Positions 43,272-52,931 of a DNA stretch of 64,000 nucleotides are shown one piece after another. Position numbers and translations under genes: made by a program. The stretch lies in contig CAZGQG010000004.1 of assembly GCA_964527205.1 (NCBI GenBank), positions 1 through 64,000 of the forward strand, given 5' to 3'. Positions within the stretch are counted from its first letter, which is position 1. Each line of letters starts with the position of its first letter. The stretch comes from JARICQ01 sp964527205. GTDB taxonomy: Bacteria > Bacillota > Clostridia > Tissierellales > Tissierellaceae. The notes beneath the pieces are model-generated. The model worked only from the letters and a program-made list of their open reading frames with translations, was not told where the DNA came from and did not search any database.

Positions 43272-44201
43272 ATGAAGAATGCAAGAAAGATTTTAGCTTT
43301 AATGATGATATTGGTATTGGTCCTATCATTTACAGCATGTAGTTCAGATAGTGAAAGTGCTGAGGCACCAATTGTTATATATGATGGGCAATTTACAGAA
43401 ATGAAATTAATGCATCTAATGGCAAAAATGCTAGTTGAAGACCATACAGATGTTACAGTGGAAATAAAAGACGAAATGGCACCGGTTAATAGTTTTGAGC
43501 AACTAGTTGAAGGTAAGGCAGATATGATGAACTCCTATGACGGAACCTTATTGACCACTTTTCTTAATTTAGATACACCGGATATTCCAGAGGGTACTTC
43601 TCTTTATGATTTTGTTAATGAAGAAGCCATGGAAAGACATGGAATTAAATTATTGGATAAGATAGGATCAGAAAACACCTATGCCATTGGAGTACTAGGA
43701 GAAACTGCTGATGAATACAATTTAGAAACCATTAGTGATTTATCCCAGGTTTCTGATCAAATAGTATTTGGAGCAGAGCATGATTTTTATACTGAAGCTG
43801 GTAGTATGAAATACACTCCATTTATAGATTTTTATGATATGAACTTTAAAGATAATAAGCCAATTGACATCAACCTAAAGTATTCAGCTATTGAAACTGG
43901 AAATATTGATGCAACCACAGTATATACAACTGATGGTATGAATAAAAAAGTTGGTTTAGTTATATTAGAAGATGATCAAAACTTCTTCCCAGAATATAAC
44001 ACAGCCCTACTTGTACGTTCAGAAATATTTGAAAGATATAGTGAAGTTGCTCCTGATTTAGAAGAAGTATTAAATAAATTAGGTGGACAATTTACCAATG
44101 AAATAATGACGGATCTAACCTATGAAGTTGACGTAGAAGGTAGATCAGAAGAGGAAGTAGCTAGGGAATTCTTAGTTGAAAAAGGATTAATCTCAGAATA
44201 A
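43272..44201 (+). CDS. opuCC: Compatible-solute/choline-binding lipoprotein (OpuCC-like)
   Basis: A 309-residue substrate-binding lipoprotein. The signal ends in the lipobox FTAC (Cys23). The OpuAC/OpuCC fold follows, with VIYDGQFTEMKLMHLMAKMLVEDHTD, SYDGTLLTTFL, GAEHDFYTEAGSMKYTPFIDFYDMNF and IETGNIDATTVYTTDG. It delivers betaine, choline or carnitine to the permeases. Which solute is favoured cannot be settled from sequence, but choline would link to the LicC-LicA fusion at 53028. GAAAGGGG precedes the ATG. A strong terminator follows. Confidence 0.9.
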   Translation: MKNARKILALMMILVLVLSFTACSSDSESAEAPIVIYDGQFTEMKLMHLMAKMLVEDHTDVTVEIKDEMAPVNSFEQLVEGKADMMNSYDGTLLTTFLNLDTPDIPEGTSLYDFVNEEAMERHGIKLLDKIGSENTYAIGVLGETADEYNLETISDLSQVSDQIVFGAEHDFYTEAGSMKYTPFIDFYDMNFKDNKPIDINLKYSAIETGNIDATTVYTTDGMNKKVGLVILEDDQNFFPEYNTALLVRSEIFERYSEVAPDLEEVLNKLGGQFTNEIMTDLTYEVDVEGRSEEEVAREFLVEKGLISE

Positions 44202-44244
44202 GATTCTGATTAAAACTTAGTCGGGAAAATATATGAAAAACAAT

Positions 44245-44281
44245 AAATAGTCTTGGAGATTTTCTCTCCAAGACTATTTTT
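44245..44281. terminator. Terminator between the opuC operon and the convergent nucleotidase gene
   Basis: A perfect 15-bp stem AAATAGTCTTGGAGA / TCTCCAAGACTATTT followed by TT. Confidence 0.9.
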
Positions 44282-44306
44282 ATCTTTGTTTTTCTTTATC
44301 TATAAA

Positions 44307-45779
44307 TCAATCCTTATAAAGAAGGCGTCCTTCTACTTTTTCTCTTACATTTGGATGGCCTCTTAGCCACTCTTCTATAACTTGGAAGGCAGATGTTGAG
44401 ACTACCCTGCTTGAATTTAGCTTGTTTAGTTCTTCCAGGCTAATGCCTAGATTGTTCTCAGCATTAGTAACATGATAGGACTGCAAGGTAATTGTATAAT
44501 GCTGTTCATCATTTACCCTCTTGTCATTAATATAAAGATCTTCAAGTCTTCTTTGGGATTCTGAATAAATACTTCTAACCTTTTTATTTACTTGGTAGCA
44601 CTCTCCTTCCCCATCCCTGTTTTCAATTCTCATTATATGGGAAAATATATCCTTAAGCTGCTTACCTGTTATTGTATATCTGGTGAGACTGTCATCATAG
44701 GGAAAGCACTCCTTTAGACTTGCCAAGGTTACCACAGGACCTAATTCTTCAGATCTAATAGATCCTGAACCTAATAGCATTACATCAGTATCAGAATTAT
44801 CAGCTAGGGCATCTGCAAAAAGATTGCCCAGACTTGTCTCTACCTCCCTCTTTGGGTGGCTTAGTTTTACAGAAAATCTGGTTATTATAGAATTATACTT
44901 TTCATCAACTTCATTTTTATAAATACTTAGATAGTCTTCCAAGGAGGTGTCCACAGTGGATGTTTTTTCATTAATAGGAACAAGCTGCCAAACCCACTCG
45001 GCAATTGAATTTGTCTTTTCATCAACTATCATGTCAAATCTTCCTATTTGATCAGTGCCGTAGCCAGCCTGGGCTACAATAATATTATTTACAATCTCTG
45101 GCTGCTCTAAAACTGTATGTGTGTGACCTCCAAGTATCATATCCACACCCCACTCCGGCTTTAAAAGTTTTGCTAGTTCCAAATCCGATTCAAAGCCAAT
45201 ATGGGTAAGGGCTATGGTGAGATCAATGTCATGATTTTTATAGGCATTGCAAATCTTTCCCACCTCTTCTGCTGCATCTTCAATTGATACAAAGGTTCCT
45301 ATAAGCTTGTCTAGGGCCAAGGAATCCATGACCTTTTCTGTAATAATTCCTATAAACATTATATCAAAGCTACCAATATTTAAGATTACATAGGGAGTCA
45401 TCAATCTCTTACCATATTTTTTTATATAGAGATTTGCATTAACTATGGGAAAGTTTGCCACCTTTTCAAGAAATAGCAAATGAGGCAGTCCATAATCAAG
45501 CTCATGATTTCCTAGGGTAACAACATCTGGTGAAAGAAAGTTCATCAGCTCAATTGTGGAAGCCCCCTTATACTCAGCATCAATTAGTGAACCCTGAACC
45601 ATATCTCCAGAGATAGTAAAAATTACATGCTCCTCTTCTTCCCTTACCTTGCTAATATATCCAGATAGTAGACCTAGACCACCTATAAGCTCTCCACTAC
45701 CCTCCATAACCTCTGCCATAAAGTCTCCGTGCATGTCATTTGAATGCAATAGAGTGAATTTTTGTGTTTTCGGTTTCAT
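44307..45779 (-). CDS. Cytosolic 5'-nucleotidase / cyclic-phosphodiesterase family protein, copy 1
   Basis: A 490-residue UshA-like metallophosphoesterase without a signal peptide, so probably cytoplasmic. N-terminal metal site: LLHSNDMHGDF, SGDMVQGS, LGNHELDYG, LTHIGFESD and GGHTHT. The C-terminal 5'-nucleotidase substrate domain is present: ETSLGNLFADAL, LLGSGSIRSEELG and FPYDDSLTRYTITGKQL. It would remove phosphate from nucleotides or related phosphate esters. A close paralogue of the same length lies at 58437-59909. Here it is the last gene of a three-gene operon behind the DUF6935-like and DUF4428 genes. Confidence 0.85.
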   Translation of the reverse strand: MKPKTQKFTLLHSNDMHGDFMAEVMEGSGELIGGLGLLSGYISKVREEEEHVIFTISGDMVQGSLIDAEYKGASTIELMNFLSPDVVTLGNHELDYGLPHLLFLEKVANFPIVNANLYIKKYGKRLMTPYVILNIGSFDIMFIGIITEKVMDSLALDKLIGTFVSIEDAAEEVGKICNAYKNHDIDLTIALTHIGFESDLELAKLLKPEWGVDMILGGHTHTVLEQPEIVNNIIVAQAGYGTDQIGRFDMIVDEKTNSIAEWVWQLVPINEKTSTVDTSLEDYLSIYKNEVDEKYNSIITRFSVKLSHPKREVETSLGNLFADALADNSDTDVMLLGSGSIRSEELGPVVTLASLKECFPYDDSLTRYTITGKQLKDIFSHIMRIENRDGEGECYQVNKKVRSIYSESQRRLEDLYINDKRVNDEQHYTITLQSYHVTNAENNLGISLEELNKLNSSRVVSTSAFQVIEEWLRGHPNVREKVEGRLLYKD

Positions 45780-45800
45780 AATTTTCTCCTTTCTATAGAA

Positions 45801-46514
45801 CTAATTATAGAAATTTATGCCACATGATTGGCAGAAAACTGCTTCCTTATGTGCGACAGCAGCCCCACATTCAGGACAAAAGGCCGGGGCCTTTAGCTCC
45901 TCTTTTAAATTTATAGGCATGTCTGCACTTTCTCCATTTAATAGTGCACAGATATTTTCTCCAGCTTCTCTATAAAGATCATAACCATGACGTGATTGGC
46001 TGTCTACTTTAAAGGAATTGAGATTGAACTCAATAGTTTCAAAGTATGGATTCTTAAGATTAATTGTAATATGAAAGTCATAATGATATTCATAGCGGCG
46101 AATCATATAGCTAACTTCCATTCCATTTTTGTCTAATTGCTTTAATTCTGTCTTTGATTCATTTATATCCATATTACAGCTTAAAACATCAGAAATAGGA
46201 ATTATATCTGGATTATCTTCAATTTCTCCAGTAAAACTTATAATAAAGGCCTCCATACTATCATCCACCAAGATCATGGTATCAACACCTAGTCTCTTAC
46301 TTACATTAAAACCCTCAAGTCTTTTTTCATTTTCCTTACGATATTCTAATTGCTCCTTAATCTCTTCCAAGCTAGTATTTCTTCTCCCAGCAAACCAAGG
46401 TGAAAGTTTATTATTACAATCCTTGCATATATTTCCATCTTCTAATTTCCTATTGCCTAGTAGTCCAATTTTACCACCACATGCATCACATTGTTTTTTG
46501 CTAAAAATAGCCAT
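45801..46514 (-). CDS. DUF4428 zinc-ribbon protein
   Basis: A 237-residue protein with a CxxC zinc ribbon at each end: CDACGGKIGLLGNRKLEDGNICKDC (DUF4428, residues 9-33) and FCPECGAAVAHKEAVFCQSCG near the C-terminus. The middle (about 60-200) is a beta-rich domain with no catalytic motif that I recognise, like the PH-type cores seen with DUF4428. A similar protein lies at 56247-57140 in the paralogous block. It is the second gene of the operon that ends with nucleotidase copy 1, 21 bases upstream of it. Molecular function unknown. Confidence 0.75.
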   Translation of the reverse strand: MAIFSKKQCDACGGKIGLLGNRKLEDGNICKDCNNKLSPWFAGRRNTSLEEIKEQLEYRKENEKRLEGFNVSKRLGVDTMILVDDSMEAFIISFTGEIEDNPDIIPISDVLSCNMDINESKTELKQLDKNGMEVSYMIRRYEYHYDFHITINLKNPYFETIEFNLNSFKVDSQSRHGYDLYREAGENICALLNGESADMPINLKEELKAPAFCPECGAAVAHKEAVFCQSCGINFYN

Positions 46515-46567
46515 AATAATCTCCTTTCTTTTATATATCCCAGGATCTTACATCCTCAGAAGAATTC

Positions 46568-47071
46568 CTAAGCCCAGGGATCTTCATTTTCTGGTTTTCT
46601 AATCTCACTTAGGAGCATTTGATCCCATAAAAACCATTGGCCAGTAGATGGTTTTTCTCTAAGCTGAATAGGTCTTGGGCTATCTGCTCCACTAGATTGG
46701 AGGTAGAATTTAACATAGCCCTTTTCCCCATAGCTATGGGGAAGTACCCTTATATTTATCCTGTATGGCTCTGCTGGCTTATATCCGTTCTCTACTGTGC
46801 TTCCTTCAAAGTAGGATGATACTATATAAGCCCTTCCCTCCAATCTTTCACTTATAAACTGAATCTCATAGTTGGATAGTTCTTCTGGTCCCTTTAAAAG
46901 ATTGATCATCTTAATAGCTTCCTCTTTATTTTCTGCCCATAGGCCTAAAGCAACTACTGTAAGAGCAGCTAACTGATGTGCTTCTTTACAATGCTTGTCA
47001 TAGATTGATTTAAAGTCTCCTATGTTTTTAGGAAGTTGATTGAAAGTTACCTGCCAAGATTTATTATCCAT
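46568..47071 (-). CDS. DUF6935-like protein
   Basis: A 167-residue soluble protein with sequence features of a family I recall as DUF6935: WQVTFNQLPKNI at the N-terminus, AALTVVALGLW, MINLLKGPEELSNYE, YIVSSYFEGSTVENGYKP-EPY, a FYLQSSGADSPRPIQLREKPSTGQWFLWDQ block and IRKPENEDPWA at the end. These segments are strongly conserved in Clostridia and often occur beside DUF4428 proteins; no activity is known to me. It heads the three-gene operon behind a promoter with a CTAGCC palindrome. Confidence 0.7.
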   Translation of the reverse strand: MDNKSWQVTFNQLPKNIGDFKSIYDKHCKEAHQLAALTVVALGLWAENKEEAIKMINLLKGPEELSNYEIQFISERLEGRAYIVSSYFEGSTVENGYKPAEPYRINIRVLPHSYGEKGYVKFYLQSSGADSPRPIQLREKPSTGQWFLWDQMLLSEIRKPENEDPWA

Positions 47072-47136
47072 TTTATTTCTCCTTTATAGTTTAATCTTAC
47101 TAGTAATTTAAATAGATATTCATCTTTCTTAGAATA

Positions 47137-47181
47137 ATTATATCATTTTATTCTAATTTTATACCTAGCCGTAACGGCTAG
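47137..47181 (-). promoter_or_regulatory. Promoter with shared CTAGCC palindrome (block A)
   Basis: Minus strand: CTAGCCGTTACGGCTAG (47181-47165), 22 bases, then TATAAT (47142-47137) with an extended-10 TGA before it. No TTGACA-like -35 is visible. The same palindrome, distance and -10 occur ahead of the block at 57140. Confidence 0.6.
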
Positions 47182-47208
47182 TTTTTCATATATAATTTAC
47201 ATATATAA

Positions 47209-47251
47209 GACTCAAGTCCTCTTATTTATTAGAAATAAGAGGAAATGAGTC
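47209..47251. repeat. Hairpin-forming inverted repeat in the intergenic region
   Basis: GACTC----CCTCTTATTT / AAATAAGAGG----GAGTC, a long interrupted inverted repeat between the DUF6935-like promoter and the YhhN-like gene. No T-run follows; role unknown. Confidence 0.4.
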
Positions 47252-47361
47252 ATGGATTGGAGAAATAAAGATTGTATGTAAAATATGATCTAATGCCTTA
47301 TCTAGTTATAAGGAAAGGAGAAAGAAACTTACTATATGGAAGCCATAGTCAAGATAATTCA

Positions 47362-48102
47362 TTATTCTTGATTGTAAAAATAGCCGCTTAAGACTAGGAG
47401 TACTTGGGAGGGTAGGTAAAAAAACCACATTAATATGTAGGAGATATTTCTATAATTTGTTAAAAACAAATTATCTATATTCATGGTCTTTGGAAGATTA
47501 AATAAGAGGACATTTACATCACATAGGATAAATAGAATCATCCCAGCCAGGATCATTCTGCTATTTCTCTTTGGATATGTAGTTGATTTTAGGAGTTGAA
47601 AGCCCCTATAGCTAGCTGCTAATAAGGCTATGGCGTAAAAAATAGATATTGTTATTAGAAAATCAAACTCTCCTAAAAACCTATTGCTCACAGCATAGAT
47701 AAGCATTAGAAAAATCAATAAGGAGGAAAAATTATAAAGACTATTCCTTGTGAATTCTTCCCTATATCTTAAATTATGTAGGATTTGTGCCAGGGCAAAG
47801 ATCCCTACTCCCAGAGCATGTTTGCCCTTTATAAATAGAAGTAAAAAATCTGCAACTAGGGTTGTAGCCAGAGCTAATCTTAGTAAGAGGATGTCTCTTT
47901 TGGATATATAATTTTTACCTATTAAAAGACTTATGGCAAAAACCATAAGCATAGCAAGGTACTTAAGCCTATCTGAATATCTTAAGATATCTGTCCTAGA
48001 TAAATCTATATATAAAAAAGCCACATATACTACTAGAAGCAAGCCTAGTAAGATTACTATAAGTAGGGATTTTTTATCCCTTTTTACTTCCTGAGCTTTC
48101 AT
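47362..48102 (-). CDS. YhhN-like (lysoplasmalogenase family) membrane protein
   Basis: A 246-residue integral membrane protein with about eight helices. RYSDRLKYLAMLMVFAISLLIG, LALATTLVADFLLLFIKGKHALGVGIFALAQILHNLRY and GMILFILCDVNVLLFNL fit the YhhN/TMEM86 family, some members of which hydrolyse the vinyl-ether bond of lysoplasmalogen. Plasmalogens occur in many anaerobic Clostridia, so the role is plausible but unproven. The start is ATG 48102, 9 bases after GAGAAAGG; the in-frame TTG upstream has no spacing. Confidence 0.7.
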   Translation of the reverse strand: MKAQEVKRDKKSLLIVILLGLLLVVYVAFLYIDLSRTDILRYSDRLKYLAMLMVFAISLLIGKNYISKRDILLLRLALATTLVADFLLLFIKGKHALGVGIFALAQILHNLRYREEFTRNSLYNFSSLLIFLMLIYAVSNRFLGEFDFLITISIFYAIALLAASYRGFQLLKSTTYPKRNSRMILAGMILFILCDVNVLLFNLPKTMNIDNLFLTNYRNISYILMWFFYLPSQVLLVLSGYFYNQE

Positions 48103-48297
48103 TTGCCTCAACCTTTCTCGGATTAAATAATTGGATACTAATAATTCATATTATACAATAATACATATATAAGCATATATTTTTAATAGTTATAAAGCAA
48201 AAAAAAGATATAGGAATAGTAGTAAATTATACTATCTATCCTATATCAATTATACTCTATTTGTGCTTAACTAGAGTCTTTTATAACACATATTAAA

Positions 48298-50052
48298 TTA
48301 TTTTACAAATTTTGCTGCTGCTGCACCTGCTTGTCTTCCAAAGGTTAGGAAGCTCATTATTGCAGTACCACTACCAGGATATTCCTTGTATAGGATTTGT
48401 CCTGAAGCTACTTCTCCTGCTGCATATAGACCAGGTATTACATTTCCTTCTGTGTCTATTGCTTCAGCATCTATATTAATCTTAACTCCACCATGGGTTC
48501 CACTATTATGCATCTTCATATGAACTGCATAGAAGTCCCCTTCCTCTATTGGAATCATGTATTCAGCTGCCTTGCCATATCTTGTGTCTTCACCATTCTT
48601 ACTCATTTCATTGTACTCATCCACTGTTTCTTTTAATGAGTCAGCATCTACTCCCATTTTCTCTGCTAATTCTTCTATGGATCCAGCTTCAACTGCTCCA
48701 CCTGCTTCAATTGCTCCTGCAACCCTATCATTAAATGTCTTTTCATCAAAAACATACCAGCAATTGTCATAGCCTGTGTCCATTAATTCTCTTGTTCTCT
48801 TAAAGTGGAAATCTTTTTCATCCATAAATCTTTCTCCATCTGGAGTTACAAAAAGACCTGTAGCCTCTTCACCATAACCATAGTATGTTCCTGTACGGTC
48901 TAGGGTCATATTTATTCCACCATCTGGCATAACTAGGTCTGCACCTACTTCTTTAGCCATGGTAATTCCATCACCAAAGTTTCCTTCTCCTACACCAGTT
49001 GTAAATTCTCCTGCACTTGGATAGTATTCCTTAACCATTTCTTCATTCCTTGAAAATCCACCTGTTGCAAGGATTACAGCCTTGGTATTTATAGTAATTT
49101 CATCTCCATCACTATTCTCAGCTATTACTCCTACTATCTCTCCATTTTCCTCTATTAGAGAAATTGCTGGAGTTTCATAAAGAATTTCAATTCCTCTTGA
49201 CTTTATTTCAGCTTCTAGAGGCATTGTTAGGCCTGAGCCTGAATCATTTGCCGGCATATGTCCCCTAGCTGGCTTTCTATATGAATGTAGAGGCTCTACT
49301 TCATCTGAAAGCTCTACTCCATAATCTATTAACCATTCTATATTTGCTGCTGAATTATTTGCTATTAGATTTATAAAGTCTTCATCTACTTCGTATTCTC
49401 CAATTTCCATTAAGAATTCTGCAAATAATTCTGGACTGTCTTCTATTCCTAATTTCTTTTGAATATCTGTTCCTGCTGCTAGCATTTTTCCGTCAGATCT
49501 AATTGTACTTCCTCCAACTGCTGGCATTTTTTCAAGCAATATTATATTTTCTGCTCCATTATCTGAAGCTTCTAAAGTTGCTGCTAAACCTGCTATTCCT
49601 CCACCTACAACAACTAGATCTGCCTCCATTGTAAGCTTTTCTCCAACTTTTTCTTCCTTATCTCCAGCTACTTTTAAAGCTGCAATATCTGCTCCTGCTT
49701 CTTTTAATGCTTCTTCTACTGCTTCTAAAATACCATTACTAGTAAAGGTTGCCCCTGCTACAGCATCCACTGCTAGGCTTTGATCTTCTACTATTCTCTC
49801 TGGTATTCTTTCTAGGGCTGGGTCTGCAACACCTGCTGATTCTTCGTGTCCTAGAACTTCAACGCTTTTAATTTCCTTTGCATCTACTTTTACCTCAACT
49901 TCTATAGGCCCATTATGTCCCTCTGCTTTTCCCTTGTATGTACCAGCTATGTATAGATCATCTCCTGATGCATCATCAGTCCCTGTAGTACAGCCTGATA
50001 AAACTGATAATAACAAAACTAATACAAGTACTAAACTTATACTTCTTTTCAT
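48298..50052 (-). CDS. Extracellular flavinylated fumarate-reductase-like lipoprotein
   Basis: A 584-residue lipoprotein (lipobox LSGC, residue 20). An FMN-binding domain (about 35-120) contains DAVAGATFTSN, the kind of site where ApbE covalently attaches FMN. A flavoprotein domain of the fumarate/urocanate/methacrylate reductase family follows: ADLVVVGGGIAGLAATLEASD (FAD), LLEKMPAVGGSTIRSDG, ILATGGFSRNEEMV, HNSGTHGGVKINIDAEAI, LYAAGEVASGQILYKEYPGSG. It would reduce an unsaturated acid outside the cell as part of anaerobic electron disposal. The substrate is not deducible. Direct repeats lie in its promoter. Confidence 0.88.
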   Translation of the reverse strand: MKRSISLVLVLVLLLSVLSGCTTGTDDASGDDLYIAGTYKGKAEGHNGPIEVEVKVDAKEIKSVEVLGHEESAGVADPALERIPERIVEDQSLAVDAVAGATFTSNGILEAVEEALKEAGADIAALKVAGDKEEKVGEKLTMEADLVVVGGGIAGLAATLEASDNGAENIILLEKMPAVGGSTIRSDGKMLAAGTDIQKKLGIEDSPELFAEFLMEIGEYEVDEDFINLIANNSAANIEWLIDYGVELSDEVEPLHSYRKPARGHMPANDSGSGLTMPLEAEIKSRGIEILYETPAISLIEENGEIVGVIAENSDGDEITINTKAVILATGGFSRNEEMVKEYYPSAGEFTTGVGEGNFGDGITMAKEVGADLVMPDGGINMTLDRTGTYYGYGEEATGLFVTPDGERFMDEKDFHFKRTRELMDTGYDNCWYVFDEKTFNDRVAGAIEAGGAVEAGSIEELAEKMGVDADSLKETVDEYNEMSKNGEDTRYGKAAEYMIPIEEGDFYAVHMKMHNSGTHGGVKINIDAEAIDTEGNVIPGLYAAGEVASGQILYKEYPGSGTAIMSFLTFGRQAGAAAAKFVK

Positions 50053-50094
50053 TTTTTTTCCTCCTCTTTTTTATATAGATCTTAAATCAAACAT

Positions 50095-50122
50095 CTTGTA
50101 TCATTAAAACACATTGTATCAA
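50095..50122 (-). promoter_or_regulatory. Promoter of the reductase lipoprotein, with TGATACAA direct repeats
   Basis: Minus strand: TTGATA (50122-50117), 16-base spacer, TACAAG (50100-50095). TGATACAA occurs twice on this strand, once over the -35 and once over the -10, about 20 bases apart, as if a regulator binds both. Confidence 0.4.
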
Positions 50123-50190
50123 TTTTAACGAAAGAATGCAACTAGATTTTAGAATTTCTCCCCTTTTAAGTTTCTCTAGCTTTTTTCCAT

Positions 50191-50247
50191 AAAAAAATAG
50201 CTCCAAGTAAAGATCTAATTTTCTTAATTAGATTCTCCTTGGAGCTA
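50191..50247 (-). terminator. Terminator of the cardiolipin synthase gene
   Basis: Outer stem TAGCTCCAAG / CTTGGAGCTA with an inner AATCTAATT hairpin; on the minus strand it ends in ATTTTTTTATGG. Confidence 0.8.
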
Positions 50248-50282
50248 GCATATATTTAATCCATATTTTATTTTGATACTCT

Positions 50283-51857
50283 TTAAAGTAGAGGTGCAAA
50301 CACTCTCATTAGTCTAGCCATGATACTCATAAAGATATTGTGATTCTTTATATCTTCATAGGTAACTAGATGGGACACCTTTAAAGTTTCTCTAAAGTCA
50401 TTTTTAATATCTCCTATAGTCTCTGTTCCCTCCATATAGAGTCCACATTCAAAATGATGGTAAAGGCTTCTATAGTCAAGATTTACAGTTCCCACAACTG
50501 CCTTCCTATCATCACTTAAAAACTGCTTGGCATGCATAAAGCCTGGTGTATATTCATAGATTTTAACCCCTGAGTCCATTAGCTCCTTATAATAACTTCG
50601 AGACTGGGCAAAGACAAATTGTTTGTCTGCTATATGGGGCATTATGATCCTTACATCTACTCCCCTTCTAGCTGCAAATTGTAGGGATGTTACCATTTCA
50701 CCATCTATGATTAAATAGGGGGTCATAATATAGACATAATCCTCTGCTCGGTTTAATATGTCCATATAAATCATTTGCCCTACCTTATCATTGTCCAAGG
50801 GAGAATCTCCATAGGGTATAACATAGCCTTTTTCCCTTCCCTCTAATTCTTCAGACTTGTACTTATCCATCATATAGCTTCTGTTTTCTTCACTGGCATT
50901 CCAAAGTTGTAAAAACATTATGGTAAAGCTTTCCACAGCCTTGCCTTGGACCATAACAACTGTATCCTTCCAATGGCCATATACTTCTATTAGATTAATA
51001 TACTCATCTGCAAGATTTATGCCTCCTGTAAAGGCAAGTTTTCCATCAATTACTAGGATCTTCCTATGGTCCCTATAGTTGTAGTGGGTCGAAAGAAAGG
51101 GACGGATTGGTGAAAAGACCTTGCATTCTATGCCCAGCTTCCTTAATTTATCAGGATAGCTATGAGGCAGAAGGGCGAATTCATTGGTTCCATCATACAT
51201 AAACCTAACCTCCACACCTTCCTTTACCTTGTCAGCTAGGATTTTTAAAATTTGTCCCCACATATAGCCTTCCTCAACTATAAAATATTCCATAAAAATA
51301 AATTCTTCAGCTTTTTCTAACTGAATTAAGATTTCTTTAAAGGCATCCTCACCTAGGGGGAAAAACTTTGTTCCCGTATTTTTATATACTGGGTAGCCTC
51401 CTGCCTTGCCAGTATAGGTGGCCAAATTGTATAGGCCCTTGTTTTCCAAGCTTAACTTTTTCATTAAATCCTTCTGGTCTATAAATTCACCTTGAGATTC
51501 CCTTACTATTTCTTTTATCCTCTTCTTTATAGTCCTGTGTCCCAGATCCTTTTGTATAAAGATATAAAGCAGACCTCCAAAACCAGGAAGTAGCATAATA
51601 AGTGTAATCCATGATAACTTAACACTGGTATTGTGGTCTGAATTTATTACATATAGGGCCATACCTATTGTAAATACTAGGATAGTACCAACTGTAAAGG
51701 GAATGAAGCTTTCTAAAAACATAAATACCCTAATTAACAGGAGTATTTGACCTAGTAAGAGGAGAAGAACAACTCCAGTTCTACCAAATACTATTCTCAG
51801 AATTCCCTTCTTACCTTTTTTAAGAAGCAAAATTTCATTAGCTTTATGTGTGCTCAT
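50283..51857 (-). CDS. cls: Cardiolipin synthase, ClsA type
   Basis: A 524-residue membrane enzyme that condenses two phosphatidylglycerols to cardiolipin. Two or three N-terminal membrane helices (about 20-80, PLDc_N) are followed by two PLD domains with HKD motifs HRKILVIDGKLAFTGGINLADEY and HAKQFLSDDRKAVVGTVNLDYRSLYHHFECG. Length and the ILVIDG and LDYRS contexts match bacterial Cls. It sits between the reductase lipoprotein and a GTPase gene on the same strand and has its own terminator. A second, ClsC-like enzyme is at 17555. Confidence 0.92.
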   Translation of the reverse strand: MSTHKANEILLLKKGKKGILRIVFGRTGVVLLLLLGQILLLIRVFMFLESFIPFTVGTILVFTIGMALYVINSDHNTSVKLSWITLIMLLPGFGGLLYIFIQKDLGHRTIKKRIKEIVRESQGEFIDQKDLMKKLSLENKGLYNLATYTGKAGGYPVYKNTGTKFFPLGEDAFKEILIQLEKAEEFIFMEYFIVEEGYMWGQILKILADKVKEGVEVRFMYDGTNEFALLPHSYPDKLRKLGIECKVFSPIRPFLSTHYNYRDHRKILVIDGKLAFTGGINLADEYINLIEVYGHWKDTVVMVQGKAVESFTIMFLQLWNASEENRSYMMDKYKSEELEGREKGYVIPYGDSPLDNDKVGQMIYMDILNRAEDYVYIMTPYLIIDGEMVTSLQFAARRGVDVRIIMPHIADKQFVFAQSRSYYKELMDSGVKIYEYTPGFMHAKQFLSDDRKAVVGTVNLDYRSLYHHFECGLYMEGTETIGDIKNDFRETLKVSHLVTYEDIKNHNIFMSIMARLMRVFAPLL

Positions 51858-51896
51858 AGTTTCATTCCTTTTCCTTATATTTTAGAAGACAGATCT

Positions 51897-52931
51897 CTAA
51901 CTCTCCTTGCCTTCCCTGTCCTTTAGCTTCTTAGTCCATTGACTATAGATAGTCTTTAATGATTCTGGATTTAATTCTATTTGATTTTCATAGGCATATT
52001 TAATAGCTTGTCCTAGGGCAAAGGTAACACTGCTAGCTACTCCTCCCCCTACTATTAAGTTATAGCCTGGTATAAGTTTGATTAGCTGTCTATAGGCAGC
52101 CCTTCCTGCACTTCCAGTTATGGTGGTAAGGATCATTTCCTTAGCATCATCTCTGGAAATTGGATTGTCATAGAGATTAGATAATTTTACCATTAGTCCA
52201 ATCTGTATGGCTGTAATAGGAACTATATCTGCCCCAGGAATAGGAGTAAGTCCCACTGCCCCTGCAGCAGCTGAGGCTCCAAGAATCCACTTTTGAGCAA
52301 TAGATGATTTTTCCTTAACATGCTTAGCGAAGAGGATGTCTTTTTTTTTGACCTTTAAGATATCCAGTATCTCCATTTTTAACTTGTCTATATTTTCACC
52401 GGTCTTTGATGAAATAGGAACAATCTTGTGTGATTCCCCAAGCTCTCCCGCTATATAGCTTACTAAAGCAGGGATATCTTCAGCAGCATCAATCTTATTT
52501 AATACAATAATTATATTATCATTGTGTTTTTTTATTTTTTCAAATACCTTTTTCTCTGTGAGAGATAGTACATTGCCTGCAGCATTTAAGAAAAACAGGA
52601 TAATATCTGATTGCTTGTAGTAATTTAAGGTCATCTCAGAATTATCTTCTATAATATCATCTAGGCCAGGAGTATCCACAAATACAACTTTCTCCCCATA
52701 CTTATGAGGCTCCACCTCAATGGTTTCACCTGGCTTAGAGCTTACCCTAGCAACTCCCTCATCCATTAGGGCATTTATAGTTGATGATTTCCCTGAGTTT
52801 ATATTTCCAATTAGGACAAAGAGTATATCCTTATCCAATTGTTCATTTATTTCCTTCATTTCCTTATCGTAGCTTTCATTAAAAAACTCATTAAAATCAG
52901 CTTCATTTTCTTCCCAATATGTTTTTTTCAT
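51897..52931 (-). CDS. Era/YcjX-like GTPase with a membrane-associated DUF697-like C-terminus
   Basis: A 344-residue GTPase. G1 GNINSGKSS, G3 VFVDTPGLDD, G4 IIVLNKIDA and G5 VPISSKTGENID are all present. After about residue 210 come hydrophobic, Gly/Ala-rich helices (ILGASAAAGAVGLTPIPGADIVPITAIQIGLMVKLS and LIPGYNLIVGGGVASSVTFALGQA) like the DUF697 region of YcjF-type proteins, suggesting membrane binding. Its job is unknown; relatives act in envelope or stress functions. The start is ATG 52931, 8 bases after TTGGAG; the longer frame has no ribosome binding site. Confidence 0.8.
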   Translation of the reverse strand: MKKTYWEENEADFNEFFNESYDKEMKEINEQLDKDILFVLIGNINSGKSSTINALMDEGVARVSSKPGETIEVEPHKYGEKVVFVDTPGLDDIIEDNSEMTLNYYKQSDIILFFLNAAGNVLSLTEKKVFEKIKKHNDNIIIVLNKIDAAEDIPALVSYIAGELGESHKIVPISSKTGENIDKLKMEILDILKVKKKDILFAKHVKEKSSIAQKWILGASAAAGAVGLTPIPGADIVPITAIQIGLMVKLSNLYDNPISRDDAKEMILTTITGSAGRAAYRQLIKLIPGYNLIVGGGVASSVTFALGQAIKYAYENQIELNPESLKTIYSQWTKKLKDREGKES

